The notes beneath the pieces were generated by a model. The model had not been told where the DNA came from. It was given only the letters and a program-made list of their open reading frames with translations, and searched no databases. Positions 60,305 through 64,000 of a stretch of DNA of 64,000 bases are shown here, piece after piece; position 1 is the stretch's first letter; each line of letters begins with the position of its first letter. The stretch covers positions 744,001 through 808,000 of the forward strand of contig OZ244901.1 in NCBI GenBank assembly GCA_965221545.1. Direction: 5' to 3'. The stretch comes from JAJEFO01 sp022819605. GTDB taxonomy: Bacteria; Pseudomonadota; Alphaproteobacteria; Rhodobacterales; Rhodobacteraceae. Both the position numbers and the translations under genes were made by a program.

Positions 60305-62241
60305 ATCGCTCGTGGGCAGAATCTGACGAGAGTGCCGGAGTAGTCTCGCGGCGTGCGCTCGTGCTGGGCGGTGCCCAGCTTGCCCTCTTGTCCACTCTCG
60401 TGCTGAGGATGCGCCAGCTGCAGGTGGAAGAGGCGGCTGAATACCAGCTTCTGGCCGAGGACAACCGGGTCAATGTACGCCTCATTCCCCCGCGCCGGGG
60501 CAAAGTATTCGACCGGCACGGAATTCCTGTTGCGCAAAACGGTCAGAACTACCGTATTGTCATTGTAAGAGAGGATGCCGGCAATGTGGAAGAGACCATA
60601 TCGAAGGTGCGGCGGCTCGTGGAACTCGATGAGAGCAAGCTTCAGCGCGCATTGAAGGAGGTGTATCGCCGGAGCCCGTTTGTGCCGGTCACGCTCGCAG
60701 ACCAACTGGCCTGGGAGGATGTTGCGGAAGTCGCCGTCAATGCACCAGCTCTTCCCGGCATCACGCCGGAAGTCGGTCTGTCGCGCGTGTATCCGTTGGG
60801 GCCGGACTTCGCGCACGTTGTCGGCTATGTCGGACCGGTCAGCGAAAGCGATCTCGCCCAGGCCGAAACGCCGGATCCCGTCCTGCAGATTCCGGAGTAT
60901 CAGTTTGGCAAGATCGGAATCGAGGCAAAGCGCGAGACCGATCTTCGGGGACGCGCCGGTATTCGCAGGATCGAGGTCAGCGCGGCTGGCCGGGTCATGC
61001 GGGAGCTTGGTCGCGATGAATCCGTAGCGGGCAGCGACCTGCAATTGACCATTGATCACGGGCTTCAGAACTATGCGTTGGCACGGCTTGCAGGCGAGAG
61101 CGGCAGCGCGGTCGTCATCGATGTCGAGACCGGCGATCTTCTGGCCATGGTCTCGTCACCATCCTTTGATCCGAACCTGTTCGTGCGCGGGATCTCAGTG
61201 AAGGACTATGGCGCGCTCCGCGAAGACGCCCAAGTGCCTCTGTTCAACAGATCCGTTCAAGGGCAGTATCCGCCTGGATCCACTTTCAAGATGATGACTG
61301 CACTGGCGGCCTTGCGGGCTGGAGTGATTGGGCCGCGCGACACCGTGCATTGCCCTGGACACCTGGAGTTTGGGGGGCGCAAGTTCCATTGCTGGAGAAC
61401 TGGCGGCCACGGTCGGGTGGATCTTGACAAGGCGATCGCCCAATCCTGTGACGTCTATTTCTACGAGGTTGCCCGCCGTGTCGGAATCGATCTCATCGCG
61501 GAGCTATGCGAGGAATTTGGGCTGGGGCAGCGTCCGGACATTCCCGTATCGGCTGTACGGTCCGGACTCGTGCCGTCGATCAAGTGGAAGGCGCAGGTTC
61601 GGGGCGAGCGCTGGATCGAAGGCGAGACCTTGAATGCGGGAATAGGGCAAGGCGACGTTCTGGCCACGCCGTTGCAGCTCGCGGTCATGACCGCGCGCAT
61701 TGCGAGCGGGCGAGCCGTCAAGCCGCGCTTGATCAAGTCGGTCGATGGAGTCGAAGCACCGGTCGAGCCAGCCGCCGGGATCGAGTTGCCCGAAGGCCAG
61801 CTGCAATTGGTTCGACGAGCCATGTACAACGTGGTCAATGGCGCAAGAGGAACGGCGCGGCGGTCGCCGATCGTTGCCGAAGAATTCCTCATGGCGGGCA
61901 AGACAGGAACCAGCCAGGTGCGCGGCATCTCGGAAGCCGAGCGCGAACGGGGGGTCACGAAAAACGAAGAGCTGCCCCGGCATCTCCGGGATCATGGCCT
62001 CTTTGTCGCATTTGCGCCCTACGACAGGCCGAAATACGCCATTGCCGTGGTCGTCGAGCATGGCAGCAGCGGTTCGCTTGTGGCGCCGCCTGCACGGGAC
62101 ATCCTGCTCTATGCGCTGTTCGAGGGCATTCCGCCCCTGACGGCCTATCCCGAGGATCAGCGGGAAGCGATCAGGCAGCAACACCAGGAGATGGTGCTGC
62201 GCCCGCGCCAGAAACCGGTCCGCGAGGCGAGCAGGGCATGA
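60301..62241 (+). CDS. mrdA: Penicillin-binding protein 2
   Basis: A 646-residue peptidoglycan transpeptidase of the elongasome. N-terminal anchor (LVLGGAQLALLSTLVLRM), pedestal domain starting IPPRRGKVFDRHGIPVA, catalytic SxxK at Ser327 (PPGSTFKMM), SCD at 382-384 and KTGT at Lys534. Coupled to mreD and rodA by overlaps. Confidence 0.95.
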   Translation: MNRSWAESDESAGVVSRRALVLGGAQLALLSTLVLRMRQLQVEEAAEYQLLAEDNRVNVRLIPPRRGKVFDRHGIPVAQNGQNYRIVIVREDAGNVEETISKVRRLVELDESKLQRALKEVYRRSPFVPVTLADQLAWEDVAEVAVNAPALPGITPEVGLSRVYPLGPDFAHVVGYVGPVSESDLAQAETPDPVLQIPEYQFGKIGIEAKRETDLRGRAGIRRIEVSAAGRVMRELGRDESVAGSDLQLTIDHGLQNYALARLAGESGSAVVIDVETGDLLAMVSSPSFDPNLFVRGISVKDYGALREDAQVPLFNRSVQGQYPPGSTFKMMTALAALRAGVIGPRDTVHCPGHLEFGGRKFHCWRTGGHGRVDLDKAIAQSCDVYFYEVARRVGIDLIAELCEEFGLGQRPDIPVSAVRSGLVPSIKWKAQVRGERWIEGETLNAGIGQGDVLATPLQLAVMTARIASGRAVKPRLIKSVDGVEAPVEPAAGIELPEGQLQLVRRAMYNVVNGARGTARRSPIVAEEFLMAGKTGTSQVRGISEAERERGVTKNEELPRHLRDHGLFVAFAPYDRPKYAIAVVVEHGSSGSLVAPPARDILLYALFEGIPPLTAYPEDQREAIRQQHQEMVLRPRQKPVREASRA

Positions 62242-63380
62242 GCTATCTCGAGTACAGGGTGCGGTTCATTCCGGCGGGCGCGCGCAAGATCCTTCATTTC
62301 AACTGGGCGCTTGTGATCCTGCTGATTGCAGTTGCCTCGGTGGGATTCCTGATGCTGACGTCGGTGGCGGGCGGGGATGTGTCCCGCTGGGCGGAACCTC
62401 AAATGGTGCGGTTCGCGGCAGGTCTCGTCCTGATGCTGGCGATCGGACTGGTGCCGATCTGGTTCTGGCGATCGGTTTCCGGGCTGGCATACGTCTGCGC
62501 TTTCGTCCTCCTGATCATGGTGGAGTTCTTTGGAACCGTCGGCATGGGTGCCCAGCGCTGGATCGATCTCGGGTTCATCCAGTTCCAGCCGTCGGAAATG
62601 ATGAAGATCGCGCTCGTGATGAGCCTCGCGGCCTATTACGACTGGCTGCCGCTATCCAGCGTGTCGCGGCCACAATGGGTCCTGGTGCCGCTGGTCCTGA
62701 TTCTCATTCCGGCGGCGATCATCTTCCGGCAGCCGGACCTGGGCACGACGGTGCTATTGGTCGCGGGCAGCGGAATCGTGATGTTCTGCGCCGGCGTGAG
62801 CTGGTGGTACTTCCTGGGCGTGATTGGCGCGGCGGCGGGCATGGTGTTCACGGTCTTCCTGTCGCGCGGCACGGATTGGCAAATCCTGCAAGACTACCAG
62901 TATCGCCGCATCAGCATATTTCTTGATCCTTCGAGCGATCCGCTGGGGGCGGGCTATCACATAACGCAGTCCAAGATTGCGTTGGGTTCCGGCGGGTGGG
63001 CCGGAAAGGGCTTCATGCAAGGCACGCAGTCACGCCTGAACTTCCTGCCGGAGAAACACACCGACTTCATATTCACGACGCTTGCCGAAGAGTTCGGTTT
63101 CGTTGGCGGGTTCTCCCTGCTTACGCTCTATGGCCTGATCATTTTCGTGTGCGTCCTGTCGGCGCTCGGGAACAAGAATCGCTTTGGGGCGCTTCTTACG
63201 CTGGGTGTGTCGGCGACACTGTTCCTGCACGTCTTGGTAAACATCTCGATGGTGGTCGGACTTGCCCCGGTGGTGGGTGTTCCACTTCCGCTTGTTTCCT
63301 ACGGCGGATCGGTCCTGCTGGTCCTGATGGTCGCCTTCGGTCTCGTGCAGTCTGCGCACGTCTACAGGTGGCGCAATTGA
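62238..63380 (+). CDS. rodA: Rod shape-determining protein RodA (SEDS glycosyltransferase)
   Basis: A 380-residue polytopic SEDS peptidoglycan polymerase, partner of PBP2. Signatures: FQPSEMMKIALV, RQPDLGTT, the extracytoplasmic loop YHITQSKIALGSGGWAGKG and the catalytic region LPEKHTDFIFTTLAEEFG with its aspartate. The ATG overlaps the mrdA stop. Confidence 0.95.
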   Translation: MSYLEYRVRFIPAGARKILHFNWALVILLIAVASVGFLMLTSVAGGDVSRWAEPQMVRFAAGLVLMLAIGLVPIWFWRSVSGLAYVCAFVLLIMVEFFGTVGMGAQRWIDLGFIQFQPSEMMKIALVMSLAAYYDWLPLSSVSRPQWVLVPLVLILIPAAIIFRQPDLGTTVLLVAGSGIVMFCAGVSWWYFLGVIGAAAGMVFTVFLSRGTDWQILQDYQYRRISIFLDPSSDPLGAGYHITQSKIALGSGGWAGKGFMQGTQSRLNFLPEKHTDFIFTTLAEEFGFVGGFSLLTLYGLIIFVCVLSALGNKNRFGALLTLGVSATLFLHVLVNISMVVGLAPVVGVPLPLVSYGGSVLLVLMVAFGLVQSAHVYRWRN

Positions 63381-64000
63381 TAAGGGTGCTGATTTCCGGG
63401 CAGCCCGAGGACTGGGATGACTTTGGTGATCTCTTGCCAGCCGCTCTGATGGATGCAGGAATCGAGGCCGAGTTCATTCAAGAGCGCATGCCGAGATCGC
63501 CCGAAACCATTGACTACATCGTCTATGCGCCGTGGAGCAACATGAAGGATTTCTCGCCGTTCAAAGGCGCCAAGGCGGTCTTGAATCTCTGGGCGGGCGT
63601 GGAAAACGTGGTCACCAACGAGACATTGACGGCGCCGCTCGCACGCATGGTGGATCCCGGGCTGACCGCCGGAATGGTTGAATGGTGTGTTGCTCACACG
63701 CTGCGGCATCATCTCGGCATCGACCGCGACATTTGCCGCCGCGACGCGGACTGGGACCCTTGCGTGCCGCCGCTTGCGCGCGAACGACCGTTGACGATCC
63801 TGGGGCTTGGCGTGCTTGGCCGCGCCGTAGGCGGGGCGCTTTCGGGTCTGGGCTTTCCCGTAACCGGCTGGAGCAGGAGCGGGAAGGACGTGCCGGGCAT
63901 GACGTGCCTGTCGGGAGAAAATGGACTCGTCGAGGCGCTTCGCACCGCCGAGTTGCTGATTCTCCTCCTGCCGCTCACGCCCGCGACCGAGGAACTCATG
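63377..64000 (+). CDS. ghrA: Glyoxylate/hydroxypyruvate reductase A, cut by window edge
   Basis: A D-2-hydroxyacid dehydrogenase; 208 codons are visible of a usual ~310. The N-terminal substrate domain begins VLISGQPEDWDDFGDLLPAAL; the NAD(P) fold is TILGLGVLGRAVGGALSGLGFPVTGWSRSGK (arginine and serine after the second strand suggest NADPH). The frame opens with TTG at 63377 overlapping the rodA stop; a GTG at 63386 is the alternative. Open at the right edge. Confidence 0.88.
   Translation, partial: MIRVLISGQPEDWDDFGDLLPAALMDAGIEAEFIQERMPRSPETIDYIVYAPWSNMKDFSPFKGAKAVLNLWAGVENVVTNETLTAPLARMVDPGLTAGMVEWCVAHTLRHHLGIDRDICRRDADWDPCVPPLARERPLTILGLGVLGRAVGGALSGLGFPVTGWSRSGKDVPGMTCLSGENGLVEALRTAELLILLLPLTPATEELM

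Overview
The window reads as chromosomal DNA of an alphaproteobacterium, most likely a Rhodobacterales (Roseobacter/Rhodobacter-type) marine or osmotically challenged species. The grounds are high GC, the ruvCAB-ybgC-tolQRAB-pal-cpoB-tilS-ftsH gene order, a fused ATP sulfurylase/APS kinase, small DUF1127 and DUF2125 proteins, a class II EPSP synthase and the mreBCD-mrdA-rodA block. No rRNA or tRNA gene, CRISPR array or intact insertion sequence was seen. The species call is an inference from gene content.

Positions 1-11,170 are an accessory, gene-poor catabolic region: a choline-sulfatase cut by the left edge, a LacI-family regulator, a CaiB-type CoA-transferase and enoyl-CoA hydratase pair, a divergent DapA-family lyase, a methylmalonate-semialdehyde dehydrogenase and a periplasmic 5'-nucleotidase. 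Two near-identical palindromes, one before the choline-sulfatase and one before the hydratase/CoA-transferase pair, look like operators of the LacI protein. The long gap between the lyase and the dehydrogenase holds a broken DruA/DUF4338 gene.

Positions 11,170-26,600 hold aromatic amino acid genes (hisC-tyrC, later aroK-aroB), a DUF2125 protein, ChaC, and an uncharacterised proton-driven stator pair: an ExbB/MotA-like protein next to a 995-residue protein with a MotB/TolR-type membrane helix, a huge repeat-built coiled coil and an OmpA domain. An agmatinase-type hydrolase, a CorC/HlyC protein, XerD, and a secreted helical protein with a small membrane protein follow. Positions 27,000-31,900 are a second accessory patch: a phosphonate monoester hydrolase-type enzyme, a short-chain dehydrogenase, choline dehydrogenase BetA and a DUF1127 protein.

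From about 32,190 the window is mostly core genome: Holliday junction resolution (ruvCAB), the Tol-Pal envelope machine, tRNA-lysidine synthase, FtsH, FolD, PdeM, TrmB, AroA, Sat-CysC, TrxB with a divergent Lrp regulator, PgeF-MidA, Lgt, UbiK, a YbjN protein, ProC, CsaA and the rod-shape elongasome, ending in a GhrA-type reductase cut by the right edge. Several gaps carry decayed genes (DruA-like, glutamine amidotransferase-like, FitA-like antitoxin), which fits slow erosion of mobile or accessory DNA between core operons.
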